Shown one piece after another: positions 36,095 through 47,510 of a stretch of 64,000 nt of DNA. Under the pieces are notes generated by a model. The model was not told where the DNA came from. It saw only the letters and a program-made list of their open reading frames with translations, and made no database searches. Within the stretch, counting starts at the first letter, position 1; each line of letters begins with the position of its first letter. Position numbers and translations under genes: made by a program. Source of the DNA: Welwitschia mirabilis (Eukaryota; Gnetophyta; Gnetopsida; Welwitschiales); NCBI GenBank assembly GCA_051453625.1, contig JBOZIK010000001.1, forward strand, positions 77,112,204 to 77,176,203. Reading direction: 5' to 3'.

Positions 36095-36099
36095 TAGTT
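36095..36099. repeat. Target-site duplication TAGTT (left)
   Basis: It is identical to 43548-43552 and directly flanks the LTR ends of the Athila-like element. Confidence 0.85.
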
Positions 36100-37181
36100 T
36101 GTTACGGTGTGAATTTGTGAAAGTGATTAAGTTCAAAAGGATTCTATCATTCATAAAATAAATATATATCTTAGACAATACAACGTACTAGTATGAGTGG
36201 GAGTAGACCTGAAGTGCCGTATTCATGTTAAAGACTAACAGACAAGACTCAAATTACTTTACAAAATAATAATGGAACCAAAAATAAAGAACAAGGCAGG
36301 AAATGAATGATATAATGAAAATGCAAGATGTAACTTAATCTAACATGCAATACACAAATGGAACTAACGCTACTTATTTTTAGCCTTAACAAAGGCTACC
36401 TTTGATGATCTAGATCATCCAAGAAATTGTCATTAGATCAAGGACAACCTTAAACCATAAGGGTGATCTCATGCAAATATGAAAACAAACAAGGTTTTTG
36501 CATTAAGAAATAATAAGCATCTAGGTTATAAAATAGCCAAGCTTCAATGGAGGATACAAAGATCTCCACAAAAGGAATTTCTTTCTGCAATACTCAAGAT
36601 GGATCTTAAACCCTTTGATCTCCTATTATAAGAATTTTTAGTGCAATAAAGATAAGAAGAAGATTAAAGGAGGACTTATTTATAACAAATTATAGCAGAA
36701 AAAGAAAAACAGAAGGCATGACCAGGCGTGATCTTTTACATAAATGAAACAGATGAAATGGTCAAGGGTCACTGTCAGAGTCAGTTACATGTTAATGTAA
36801 TCCAGGTTGTCATTTAGATAACTAGGGGGATGATAGATCATTATAAAATATAACTCAAAATGATGAATCAGTAGTGATTCGACAGTCCACGTTAGTAACT
36901 AGCAGTTTCATCGTCCTACTTATCATGGGATAGACATATGAGATGATGGTTTTCTTAATCATATTTTTAAGGCGAAACTTAGTATTTTTACTAGTAATCC
37001 TCTTCCAAAGCTTCATGCATTAGAATGCACCTTAAATACATCAAATCTAGGTAAGAATTACACTTTTTGAGATATTCTATCATATCTTTAAAATCCTCAG
37101 AATTGCACTTAAACCTATACAGATGTCCTATAAAAAAATTCATAAAACCCCATCAAATAACCACAAATTGGCAGCATAACA
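36100..37181 (-). repeat. Left LTR (3' LTR) of the Athila-like element
   Basis: Starts TGTTACGGTGTG and ends GCATAACA on the plus strand. Pairs with 42467-43547. A related LTR starts TGTTGCGATGTG at 62374. Confidence 0.85.
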
Positions 37182-37196
37182 TAGTCTCAAACTTAG
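37182..37196 (-). other. Decayed polypurine tract of the Athila-like element
   Basis: Minus-strand CTAAGTTTGAGACTA directly precedes the left LTR. Athila/Tat elements often have CTAAGTTTGGGGG here; the G run has mostly changed. Confidence 0.45.
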
Positions 37197-37199
37197 TCT

Positions 37200-39370
37200 T
37201 TGTTAGTCCCTAATAAAAACCAGGAAAAAAACCACAACTGCGAGCCATTTTATTTTTCAAAAGATAAAACTAAAAATTATAAAATAGATTCATAAAACAC
37301 ATCATATAGATAAATAACAAGTAGTACATAATGTATATGGAAATTTTGAAAATTGTATTTCATGAAAGATCCAAATTGAGTTAAAAATTTTTGAAAATAA
37401 GTCATGAAAATGGGTCTCTGTTCCCTCTAAACAAAAGCAATATGTCTTATATTAAAAAATAAAGCAAAGAAAGTAGATGGGAGCGAGAAGGTAGGTAAAT
37501 GAGGACAACATTCTAAAATGAAGTGTAAAGTGGAGTAATGTCAAATTTGAAAAATATATATCTATGAAATATTCAGACAACTAAAGAAAAGAGTGGATAA
37601 TAAAAATGTTTCCTCAAAAAACTGATTAGGAATAGTGCTTACAACACCAAAAATAAAATTTATTAAGAAAACTTAATTAAGAAAGAAATCTTCTTTGATT
37701 GAAAAACCAAATAGAAAAACATCATGATAAAAAAAATATGGTAATGACTTTAAAATAACTAATCAAATCATAAGAGAAAACAAAAACGAATGGCATAAGA
37801 TAACAAAAATGAAAGATATCTCATCTATTTGATATTTTAACTTAGTAGACCCCCATGAAAGAAATTATAACATTACTTGATGTGAAAAATGCATAACTTA
37901 ATGTATGAAAAATTTCATTCAAGGAGGAGGTGATTATGATGATGCTAAAGATAAAATGAATGATCAGACCAAAGAATTTCTCAAAAATAAACTCACCTAC
38001 CATCATCTCAAAACAAACACCCAAATCTCAAGAAATGAAATAAGCATATTAAAATAGACTAAGAGTCTAGGAAACAAGTAATGTCTTTAATGACATGAGG
38101 AACACCACTGATTCCATAGCCTCAAAGTTCTTATTACAACTTTATTATCCATGATGAGGGGAATGAAGCCACCATCAGAGAAGTAAGGACCCATGAAGCA
38201 TGGCCAACTAACATCCCAGTGAAGTTCCCACAACTACCATATTATACTACCAAAGCCTCCTCGTAGAAATATTTGCCCCTGTGTACTAGCGGTAGGACAT
38301 TGTGGTGATCATGTTTTTGAAATATCACAAATAAAACCTCATGGCCTTATCTCACCTCTTTTTTTTTAAAAAATAAATAAGAAAAACATTTCACATGATC
38401 AAACATTCCAAAAGACTAAGGTAAAAGTCAAAAGATAAAGATAGAAAAGAACACTCTTAAATAATCTAAGACCTTTTCACCATTGAGAAAAATAAGCATA
38501 TTCCTTTAAATAGAAGTTGATGGATGTGTGAATGTCCTAAGATTGGGTGAATCCAATCCTATCACTAAAATGCTCAAGTTAAAAGACTAGTTATGGAGAT
38601 AAATACATAAGTCCAGTTTAAAAAATTATCAAGTAATATCATAATAACCTCTAAAGGAAAAAGCTAAGAGAAAATTTAGACAATTTTGCTCATGAAATTC
38701 TAAATTTTTATCCATTAACTTCCTACAATTCTTAAGCAGTCAAGTTAGAAATCTCAACAGAGCTAGAAAAATGTATTTTCTTAAATAACAGAAAACAAAA
38801 ATGATTATTTTATTAACTATTATCCTTCTTATTGTCTAGACGACAAAGAGGACAATAAAGACATAAAAATAGAAAATTAATATATAATTAAAAAAAATCA
38901 GAAAGCTTAAAAAGTAATAAAAATGACTATAGTTCTATCTATCATGGGGATGACAGAGACGATGATAGATTATTATGATAAAAAATAAAAGTATAGACTA
39001 CAAACAAAAATAAAAACTAAAAACAGGAAATAAAATCAGATACTATCAAATATAAAGCTAAAAAAAAAACATTAAAGCAAATAAACTTTTATTCAATTCC
39101 TAAATCTAACTCACACTTTTATTGAAAATAAAAAAGGAAAAATTGAGGATCTATTTTAGTCTTAATATTTTTAAATAAATAAGGTTCAAAACAAAAATTT
39201 ACTAATTAATAAAACATAAGAGATGTATAATTATTTCAGAGTAAAATCAATTGGATGAAGAGAGAAGTAAAGGAGAGAAATCTATGATACCACATTAAAA
39301 CATAAATTTTAAAAGTCAAGGGGAAGAGAAATGGTAACTCTGGTAAAATATTTTCATTGAATGCAAGAGT
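37200..39370 (-). other. Non-coding 3' interior of the Athila-like element
   Basis: This is where pol would be expected. Only short, unrelated open stretches are seen. It contains the block shared with the Tat-like element (37850-38610) and copies of the TTATCATGGGGATGACA motif. Confidence 0.5.
37850..38610 (-). repeat. 3' block shared with the Tat-like element
   Basis: It aligns with 9147-9800. See that entry for the matching peptide and stop. Confidence 0.5.
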
Positions 39371-39376
39371 TTTATT

Positions 39377-39640
39377 TTAAACATCACAAAGAATATTATT
39401 TTCAAGTCCATTAAAAAGATTCAAATTAAAAGTACAATGATGATTTTCAATTAGTTCATGTAATGGACGATCTTCCTCGAGGTGTGAATCTAGAAATTGG
39501 ATTTCCTTACACACTAGAGATTCTTTCTCACTCTCAAAGTTGGATGTATCAATGGTTTTTTTAATCTTAAGTTGGTCATCATAAGGCATAGGTGCATGTG
39601 ATTTCATCTCTCTTTCTTTAAGTGGGTGATGTTGTAAAAA
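39377..39640 (-). pseudogene. Post-protease spacer of the Athila-like element
   Basis: A 76-codon open minus-strand frame begins MKSHAPMPYDDQLKIKK and is rich in acidic residues. It follows protease, as the spacer before reverse transcriptase does in Athila elements, but no reverse transcriptase follows. No catalytic motif. Confidence 0.4.
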
Positions 39641-39649
39641 TAAAGTGGG

Positions 39650-40110
39650 TTTGATGTTATCTTTTAAGTTTATTTTATTATCTAAATCTTTCTTAGCTGC
39701 ATCAAAGACTCTAATTGTAAAAATTCTATTTCAAAAATGACATTTCATTGTTCTATCTCTTGTGTCAATGATACAGTGGGATATTGCATAAAAGGCTCTT
39801 CCTATAAGTAAAAGGTATCCTCTCTTATGCTTAAATTTTATGATAATTACATCTATTGGGTAGGAAGCCTCTTCAACTTGAATTTTCAAATCTTTATTAC
39901 TAATAGTCTCTTAACTAATGTATCTGCTAATTTTAAAATAACTAGAGTAGGCTCTGTTCTATTCTCCAAACCATGTCTCTTACAAATGTGAAGTAACATA
40001 ATGTTGATACTTGCTCCAATGTTTATTAAGGCTTTTCTAATGTTTTTGTTTTATCTAAAGTAACATTCATTATTGTAAATCTTGGATCTTTAAATTTGGG
40101 TGATTTTTAT
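39650..40110 (-). pseudogene. Retropepsin remnant of the Athila-like element
   Basis: Minus-strand pieces in order: FTIMNVTLDKTKTLEKA; then INIGASINIMLLHICKRHGL, the D-x-G-A-S-I-N-L-M-P-L-S catalytic segment with D replaced by N; then LVILKLADT, YPIDVIIIKF, and LLIGRAFYAISHCIIDTRD, matching I-L-G-R-P-F-L-A-T-x-x-A-x-I-D. The layout is that of Athila-type protease. The catalytic aspartate change and frameshifts make it inactive. Confidence 0.75.
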
Positions 40111-41029
40111 AACACTAAATTTCTGAGGGATTAGGCTATAAATCCTTTATTAGGTATGACTCACTTTTGTTTTCTTTTTATTAAGTCTTTTCATAATTTT
40201 GAGTACCCTAGATTTTTTTGCAAAATTTCCAAAAGTGTAAGCTTATGCTTACATTTTTCATTTACTCTTTTAGATGTTCATTGAAAGTTAAATTGTTGTT
40301 AAGCCTATCAAGCCAAGTGGTGGTTTATTAAGAAGGACTTCTTTTTTTTTCAAGGGAAGGAAAATTATAATCTTTTAATATTTAAATGTCGTCTTCTTCT
40401 TCTTCTTCTTTATCATTTTTAAAATCATTTTGAAAGATGAAAGCTCCACATGAAAGAGGATTTGTTTCTTGTCCACTTCTTGTTACAACTTTATAATCTT
40501 TTTTCATTTCATTAGGGTTTGGTAAAGGTTGTGCAGATAATGTTATTTTAGTTCTTTGCATTATCAACAGGGTTTATTGAATGATGTTCAATAATTTTTT
40601 AATGTTAGCATTTTGTTTCTCAAAGCTGACATTTGATTTTCTAATTTCATTTATAATTTTGTGAGTTGATCATTTAGATGTTAAAAGTTTAATGGCCTAG
40701 TTGATATCTTGTGTTTTTGAATCAGTTTCTAAAAGGTGGAGAATTATTTTAAAAATGAATGTTCAACCTAGGTTGTGCCTAATTCTTTTTTTTGAAGTTT
40801 TAAGATAATTGGTTGAAAGCACAAGCTTCTTAACATATTCTTTCTTTGTATGTTGGAAAAAGAGGACAGTTTTCGATGACATGATAATTATCCTCATATA
40901 AATCACAAGTTTACACAACATTTTGATTTATTATTGTTTTGGCCTCTAAGATCATTTTTGCATACTTCTCCAAGGTTGTTGTAAAATCTCTCATGTAATT
41001 TGTAAGATTGCATTCTACCTCTTTTTATT

Positions 41030-41990
41030 ATTTAACTTCTTTTAAGTCTTTAATGAATTGGCCTATGGTTGGATTTTGTTTAGAAGTTGACCAAGTTTGA
41101 ATAACCTCCACAAGCTCTTTTAATTTTGTCCAGGAATTATTTAATGTAAGGTTTATAAGGTTTCCTTCACAAGAAAAATCTATAAGTTTTTTCATGTTTG
41201 GAGTTATCCCACTATAAAAGTAGTCTATTAGTTCTGTTGGTGAAAAATCATTTACTAGATTAGAATGATAGGATATAAAGAAATGCTCATATGTGGAGGC
41301 ATAGGCTTCATTTAATTTTTATTGAAAGTTTGTTACCTTCTTTTTTCTTTTTTCATGGTTTTCTTACTCATAAATATTTTTACAAATGTTCCTGTACTTG
41401 ATTCCAAGTTTTTAAGCTTTTGTAAGGAATAGTTTTCAGCTAAAGTTAGCTTTTGTAAGGAATAGTTTTCAGCTAAAGTTTTTCTCTACCTCTTAATATC
41501 ATGGAAAAGATTATCATATATGTTCTATCACTAATTTTTTTCCTTTCCATTCCCTACTGTAAGGATTACTTGTTCAATGTTTGTAATGTATTAAAGAGTA
41601 TTCTCATGATTTTCTCCATTAAATGTTAGATAGGCATTTAGGTTTTTAAGTTCAACATCATCTCCTAAGGGTAGGTTAAAAGGTATTTGAATCTCTCTTT
41701 TTTTATTCGCTAACAATTCTTTAAGGATAAGGTTTGCATCAAGGGTAGAATATCCTATAACTTATTTTTACTTATAGGAGGTACTTAACATTGTGAATTT
41801 ATTCTTTTCTTCTATAGGATTTTTGTTAAGAAAATTTGGTTCAAAAAAAATAAATTCAGAAGGAGGATTAAATGCACCTAGAGATTGTTTTTCCAATTCA
41901 TTTTCTATATCCACCAATCCTTCTTTAATATTTTGCTCTATTAGTAGCCTTTCTCTCTGATATCTCTTCTCAAGATTAATCATATTACAA
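41030..41990 (-). pseudogene. Gag remnant of the Athila-like element
   Basis: Minus strand from 41983 opens with MINLEKRYQRERLLIEQNIK. The core follows in pieces: LNAYLTFNGENHENTL; FSMILRGREKL; then TWNQVQEHLKKYL-like (S-W-x-x-L-x-x-x-F-x-x-K-Y-F); then LIDYFYSGITPNMKKLIDFS, which matches the Athila F-Y-x-G-L-x-x-x-x-x-x-x-I-D-A-A-x-G-G segment. A perfect 33-bp tandem duplication lies at 41415-41480. A (TTC)n run at 40390-40411 encodes the acidic end of a downstream open stretch. Confidence 0.7.
41415..41480. repeat. Perfect 33-bp tandem duplication in gag
   Basis: The unit beginning AGCTTTTGTAAGG and ending GCTAAAGTT occurs twice without a difference (41415-41447, 41448-41480). It adds 11 codons in frame on the minus strand. 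Being perfect in a decayed setting, it is younger than the element. Confidence 0.9.
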
Positions 41991-42445
41991 CATCTTATAA
42001 ATAGTAAACAATAGAAAAGAAGATAGAAAACAACAGAACATTATCCTATTTATCATGGGGATGACAAAAAGAATAACGCATACAGAAACCAGAAAAATAG
42101 AAATAGAACAGAAAGTGAAAAACTCAGAAAATAGGACTATGATTTTCCTAGTCATCCAGACGATAGAAAAGACAACAAAGACTACTTTATTACAGAAAAA
42201 GTGAAATCTAAAAATAAAATAGAGAATAAAAATTGCATACTGTTATCCTGTTTATCATGGAAACAATAAAAAAAATGACAACTATTTTTCATAGAAACTA
42301 AAACTGCAAATCTAAAACTGAAAAATCTTCACACAAAAAACCTATAGTTCCTAATAAAATACAATGTCTCTATAGATAAATAACTAAACAGAGGTTTGAT
42401 GTACTCACTCAAACAAGGAAAATACTTGTATTCCTCAATAGCCTT

Positions 42446-42463
42446 CCCTAGTAATAGTGCCAA
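42446..42463 (-). other. Primer-binding site of the Athila-like element (tRNA-Asp type)
   Basis: Minus-strand TTGGCACTATTACTAGGG matches TTGGCGCCGTTGCCGGGG, the usual Athila site. All differences can be read as transitions. It lies four bases from the right LTR. Confidence 0.75.
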
Positions 42464-42466
42464 TTT

Positions 42467-43547
42467 TATTATAGTATGTATCTGTGTAAGTGCTTAAGTT
42501 CAAAAAGATTCTATCATTCATAAAATAAATAGATATCTTACACAATACAACACACTACTATAAGTGACAGTAGATCCAAAATATCGTATTCATATTGAAG
42601 ACTATGAGATGAGACTCGGATTAATTTGCAAAAGAATAATGGGAACCAGAAATAAAGAACAATGTAGAAAATGAATGATACAATGCAAATGCAAGATGTA
42701 ACTTAATCTAATATGTAATGCACAAATGAAACTAATACTGCTTATTTTTATCCTTAATAAAGGCCACCCTTAATGATCTATATCAATGAATAAATTGCCA
42801 CCAGATCAAAGGCAATCATCAACCATAAGGATAATTTGAGAATCTAACATGCAAATATGAAAACAAATAAGGTTTTAATATTAACAAGTAACAAGCATTT
42901 GGGTTACAAAATAGTCAAGCTTCAATGAAGGATACACAACCCTCCACTAAAGGATTGTCTTTCTGTAATACTCAAGATGGATCTTTCACCCTTTAATCTT
43001 TTATCATGAGAATTTTTAGTGCAACGAAGATGAGAAGGAGAGTCAAAAAGGGACTTATTTATAACAACTTACAGAGAAAAAAACAAATAGAAGCCATGAC
43101 TGAGTGCACTTTTTTACATAAATGAAATGGACAGAATGGTTAAGGGTCACTGTCAGAGTTGGTTACATGTTAACATCATCAGGATGATTAGGGGAATGAT
43201 AGCTAATTATAAAGGATAACTTAGAATGATGACTCAACAGTGATTTGTTAGTCCACATCAGTAACTAGTAGTGTTGTCGTCCGGCTTATTGTGGAAATGA
43301 CATATTAGACGAAGGTCTTCTTAATCATATTTTTAAGGAAAAACTTAGTATTTTTATCCGTAATCCTCTTTCAAAGATCTGTGCATCAAAATATGCCTTA
43401 AATACATTAAATCTAGGTAAGAATTGTATATTTCTGAAAACTTCTATCATTTCTCCAAAATCCTTAGAATTTCACTTAAACCTGTACAAATGTCCTGCAA
43501 AATAACTCATAAAACCCATCAAATAACCACAAATTGATAGTGCAACA
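42467..43547 (-). repeat. Right LTR (5' LTR) of the Athila-like element
   Basis: Starts TATTATAGTATG (matching TGTTACGGTGTG of the left LTR by four transitions) and ends GTGCAACA on the plus strand. Followed by TAGTT. Confidence 0.85.
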
Positions 43548-43552
43548 TAGTT
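43548..43552. repeat. Target-site duplication TAGTT (right)
   Basis: Identical to 36095-36099. Confidence 0.85.
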
Positions 43553-44690
43553 GTTCTTATTTCTCTTCTTTCTACTATTGTTTTTATTATTTACATATGA
43601 TCTAATTCACATTTTGGCACTTCTAAGCCTAGGTAATCTTTTGGGATGTAATGGTTTCTATATAGGCTTGCTCCTAATCTTTATAATCTAATGTTTGATA
43701 TAGGGTATTCCATAGGATATCAAAAATGAGTTATGGTAAGGAAAGATTACTTTTGTGGCCTACATGATTGTTAAATGATTCTAAATAGAAACTTAGCTAT
43801 GTCAAAGGATTTATTATCCTAGATAATTCTTATGAAATCAAAATGACTAACATAAACATCTATAACATGTGAAGTAGTTGATACATTTCAAATGATATAT
43901 TTAAATAAAGCAAATTTGTTTTTATATAAGATAAATTTCCTTCTCTAGTAGAAGCATATTCTTTGTTTAAGAATTAATAACAATATGATAAAGCCTTTCC
44001 TAAGAGATATGGGAGATGAGTAGAATGATCTATCCCTTAAGCTACCTTAAAATCAGTTGAAGAGATAGCAAAAGAAGTGTTATGTATGAAAGAATGAATT
44101 ATTTAGGGGTATCCATCATTATAAGATGCATAATTGTAGAACTCTAGAACTTTGTTAGGATAGTAAAATGCATTTTCCACTTTTAACATGTAGTTCCACA
44201 CTTGTGCTTTTATTTTAGCAAGCTAAAATGGTACCTACATATCCAAAAATTGGTCAAAAATACCTTTCTGAATGAAGTAACCTTTTCTCCCTCTCATAAT
44301 TTGCAAAAAATAGCAAAAAATAAAAAAGAAAATTCAAGAAAAGAATGGTTGACAGATTTGAAATGAAGAAAATAAAGGAGAAAATTTGTAAGATGAAATG
44401 AAAATGAAATTAAGAAGGAAGTTAAAGAAAGATTTAAAAACCTATGAAACTCATGAAACTAATAAAGTTCCCTAAGAGTGAAAACTATAGAAAAATGTGA
44501 ATAAGGAATGGCAAGAAAGAAAGGATACAAGAAATTTTTAAACAATGATGATCTTAATGAGTACTAGAAATTGTACCAATCTTTCTATAAATCAGTAATG
44601 GTGTAGCGAGCTATTGAGAAGACACAGAAAGGAAAACACGAGTGAGTTGTATGTTAAGAGGGTACTATTTAAGCTTTAGTAGAAAGTTTT
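43553..44690 (-). other. Interrupted copia element, no domain recognised
   Basis: Before the Athila-like insertion this was joined to 36094. It lies on the 3' side of the integrase remnant on the minus strand, so the integrase end and reverse transcriptase are expected, but no convincing motif was found. Confidence 0.3.
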
Positions 44691-44699
44691 TTTTATTAT

Positions 44700-45240
44700 A
44701 TACAACTATTATAATAGGTTCTATGCATATGAATGATGGAAATCATGTTTTATAAAGAATGCCTTTGGACATTTTCATGACGATTCTACTTTTTAATTTA
44801 GCTACTTCATAGAGCTAAGTTGTATAGGATGGAGTTACTTTGTTTTGAATTTTAGGCTTTTCACATTTATTGTAAAACTCATTTGATAAATATTCTTCTC
44901 TTTCATCTATCTTAGGCTTCTTAATTTTTAGTTCTATTGGCTTCTCCATAAGTATAGAAAATACATTAAAACCATCAATGATCTAAGACTTATTTCATAT
45001 GAAGTAGATAAAACACATTCTATTATAGTCATTGATGATAGTAAGAAAAGAATTTTTTTCTTTTAGAGATACAATAGATGATGATCCACATAATTTACTA
45101 TGGATTAGTTTAAGCTGTATGTTTTCTCTTTTCCTTTTATTTTTTCTAGAATGGTTGAAGATGTATTTTGCTTATATACAATAAAGTACTAAAAGATTCC
45201 TTTAATTGTTTTTACATTATGAAGTAAAAATGGAAACAAA
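44700..45240 (-). pseudogene. Ty1/copia integrase remnant, minus strand
   Basis: Minus strand from about 45240 reads HSKLCGSSSIVSLKEKN, then FLTIINDYNRMCFIYF. This is the H-x-D-x-x-G-P...Y-F-x-x-F-x-D-D-x-S-R-x-x-W-V-Y-x-x pattern, with one of the two aspartates changed. Then, with shifts, come EEYLSNEFYNKCEK (R-x-D-x-G-x-E-Y-x-x-x-x-F-x-x-x-C), VTPSYTT and KLKSRIVMKM (A-x-R-x-N-x-x-I). Clear copia order; dead. Confidence 0.7.
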
Positions 45241-45660
45241 TATTAAAGGAAGTGAAATACAAGAATTTAAAGTTGTAAATGGGAGCATGTTCACATATTG
45301 AATAAGGAAGTCATAGAGGCATATTTGAGGTAGTTTAAACTTGCCCAGGAGGGTTGTCCATTTAAGGATTATCAACTAAGGCACATAATAGTACTCTTAT
45401 TTTTCAAGCAAGTGACATGATGTGAGGCCATTTTTAGTAAGAAATGTAAAAAATGCTATTGATTACCTAAACAAGAAATTTGAGAGGTAGGGTAGTGTTC
45501 TATGATAGGAATACTCTAAAATCTTTTACAAAGGGGCTTAACAATAGTTAACAATCTTTAGATGATCCTTTTTGGAATAAAAAATATTTTTTTTTTGCAA
45601 TCTAAACCCATTATTTTCATTTTTTTTGGCATCTCAAAGGAGTCTTTTCAACATACTAAA
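45241..45660. other. Unassigned; possibly 5' part of the minus-strand copia
   Basis: No recognisable domain. It ends at a 10-N gap that hides the first bases of the next element's LTR. Confidence 0.3.
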
Positions 45661-45670
45661 NNNNNNNNNN

Positions 45671-45978
45671 TCTTTAGCTTACTTTTAATGATTCTTATTA
45701 AATAACAAAATAAGTTTTTAAGTATTCTAATCTTTAGCCAGTTAGCTAGTTTGTTGCATTACATTTCATATTATTACACTATGTGTAATGTTTATTCCTA
45801 GGCTATAGGTTAAAAGTTTCTTAATATTTTTTATATCCTACCTATTTAAAGATTTTATTTGATGAATAAATGTATGCAAAATTTACCTCCACTTCTAGAA
45901 ACAAACATTTTTCTCCTATTAATTTATTTTATTCTTTTATATACTTATTCCTATGATTTATTTAACTTATATACTACT
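45671..45978 (+). repeat. 5' LTR of the copia element (left end in gap)
   Basis: Aligns with 50048-50363. It shares AGCCAGTTAGCTAGTTT and a run ending GATGAATAAATGTATGCAAA, probably near the polyadenylation region. Confidence 0.85.
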
Positions 45979-45982
45979 TCAG

Positions 45983-45994
45983 TGGTATTAGAGA
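45983..45994 (+). other. Primer-binding site (initiator Met tRNA type)
   Basis: TGGTATTAGAGA against TGGTATCAGAGC, five bases after the LTR end. Confidence 0.75.
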
Positions 45995-46025
45995 TGGTAT
46001 GATCAATGGTCAAGTCTAAATTTTA

Positions 46026-46960
46026 GTGTTTTTTTTAAATTATAAGAGCTACGGTCTATGGAGTGTCCAAATGAGGGTGCTTTTCAATTACCACAAATTA
46101 CTAGGAGTTGTGAAGAATGGTATTGGTGAGATTATCAAAAATGCAAATGACACCCAAAAAAATGCCCAGTGTAACAACAAAAGAAAAGATAAGAAGGCCC
46201 TATATTTCTTTCATCAAGAAGTGAATAATTAAGGTTTTGAGAAGATTAGAGGAGTAATCATGGCAAAGCGAACATGGGATACATTTATGAAATCATTTAA
46301 AGAAGTTAATAAAATAAATAAGGTAAAACTCCAAACTTTATCACGTCAATATGAGCTACTATAAATGAAATCTTCTAAGACCACTATTGCTTATATTAGT
46401 CGAGTTCTTAATGTGATAAATCAAATGAAAATATTTAAAGAGGAGGTCACACCAACATGGAGAAGATCTTGTGTATGCTTACATTGAGATTTAAGCACAT
46501 CATGGTGGTGATAAAAGAGGCTCATGACTCATCCATGATGATAATTAATGAGATATCTAGCATGTTGCAAGCATCTGAGCAATGAATGAGTAAGAATAAA
46601 ATTGAAAAGCTAATTGAGCAAGTCCTCCAATCCCAAGTCTCTATTTGTGAGACAAACTAAAAGTATGATGGTTCTCATGGTAAAGGATGAGGATATGGGA
46701 GTCATCATTTCAATAATAGGAGTTATGGTAGACAAGATACAATTATGAAGGTGAAATAATCAAAACAATGAAAAAGAGAAATCAAACTAAAACCACTAGT
46801 AAAACACAAGAATTTGACATCATGGATGTGGTAGAGGAAGGTATGAAAAATATAATATTAAGTGTTATTCTTATCATATGCTTGGTAACTATGCAAGTGA
46901 GTGAAAATATAAGGATAAAACTTAGAGAGCTCATTGTGTATAAGAAGAAACTCTCCTAAT
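46026..46960 (+). pseudogene. Copia gag with damaged zinc knuckle
   Basis: Opens with FFLNYKSYGLWSVQMRVLF (N-Y-x-x-W-x-x-x-M) and KDKKALYFFHQEV. Then, after a stop, AKRTWDTFMKSFKEVNKI (A-K-x-x-W-D-x-L) and LQTLSRQYELL follow, the plant copia gag core. At 46860 the knuckle reads KCYSYHMLGNYASE then stop, where C-x-x-C-x-x-x-x-H-x-x-x-x-C is expected; only the first C is left. Gag forms the particle; this one is dead. Confidence 0.85.
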
Positions 46961-46969
46961 GGTCATGGC

Positions 46970-47160
46970 AACTGATGAAGCACTAGACTACTATACTTGG
47001 TTCCTTAACATAGGGTGTACTAATCAATTGTTTGCTGATCTTAATGAGTCATTCCACATCAAAGTTAAATTTGCTGATGATAGTACTATTTCAATAATGG
47101 AAAAAGGGTGAATCCTTATCAACTTAAGGAATGAATACCAATAGTATATTTTTGATGTCT
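46970..47160 (+). pseudogene. Copia protease remnant
   Basis: YTWFLNIGCTNQL at about 46990-47030 is the W-x-L-D-T-G-C-S-N-H segment; catalytic D-T-G has become N-I-G (47007-47015) by two transitions. KVKFADDSTISIM follows (V-x-F-G-D-N-S). A stop lies at 47109. Confidence 0.8.
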
Positions 47161-47174
47161 TCTATCTTCCAAGC

Positions 47175-47510
47175 ATGAAGAGTAATTTGCTGAGTATATG
47201 CCAACTACTAGAAAAGAGGTATGTAATAATCTTACATAATTATCAATTCTTCATTCTTGATAAAAGAGATACACTCATTCTCAAGGATCCTTTGATAAAG
47301 AATCATATGTTTCAAATTAATATTTTTGGTGTTATTTATAATTATTTCAATGCAATTATAAAAGATAAGTCTTGGTTATGGAATTTCTAGTTTGGACATC
47401 TAGATTTTTTGTTTTCTTAGAAGAATATGGTGAAAGACTTACCTAGTATTCAATATTCAAAATAACTATGTAAAGCATATACAGTTAGAAAGTATCACAT
47501 ATCATCCTTT
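47175..47510 (+). pseudogene. Copia pre-integrase region
   Basis: MKSNLLSICQLLEKRYVIIL opens a 71-codon stretch, matching the M-K-x-N-L-L-S-x-G-Q-L-x-E-x-G-Y segment. FGHLDFL and CKAYTVRKYH remain of the integrase zinc-binding part. Confidence 0.8.

Larger units (their letters stand above)
36100..43547 (-). mobile_element. Complete Athila-like Ty3/gypsy element, minus strand, without pol
   Basis: Two LTRs (1082 and 1081 bp), both running from TGTTACGGTGTG-like to ACA, are flanked by a perfect 5-bp duplication TAGTT. On the minus strand the order is right LTR, primer-binding site complementary to aspartate tRNA, gag, protease, spacer and non-coding 3' region, decayed polypurine tract, left LTR. 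The interior is 5.3 kb, too short for pol; no reverse transcriptase, RNase H or integrase motif was found. The LTR pair differs at about 32 of the first 180 positions by my count, mostly transitions, so the insertion is old. It interrupts a minus-strand copia element. Confidence 0.85.
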
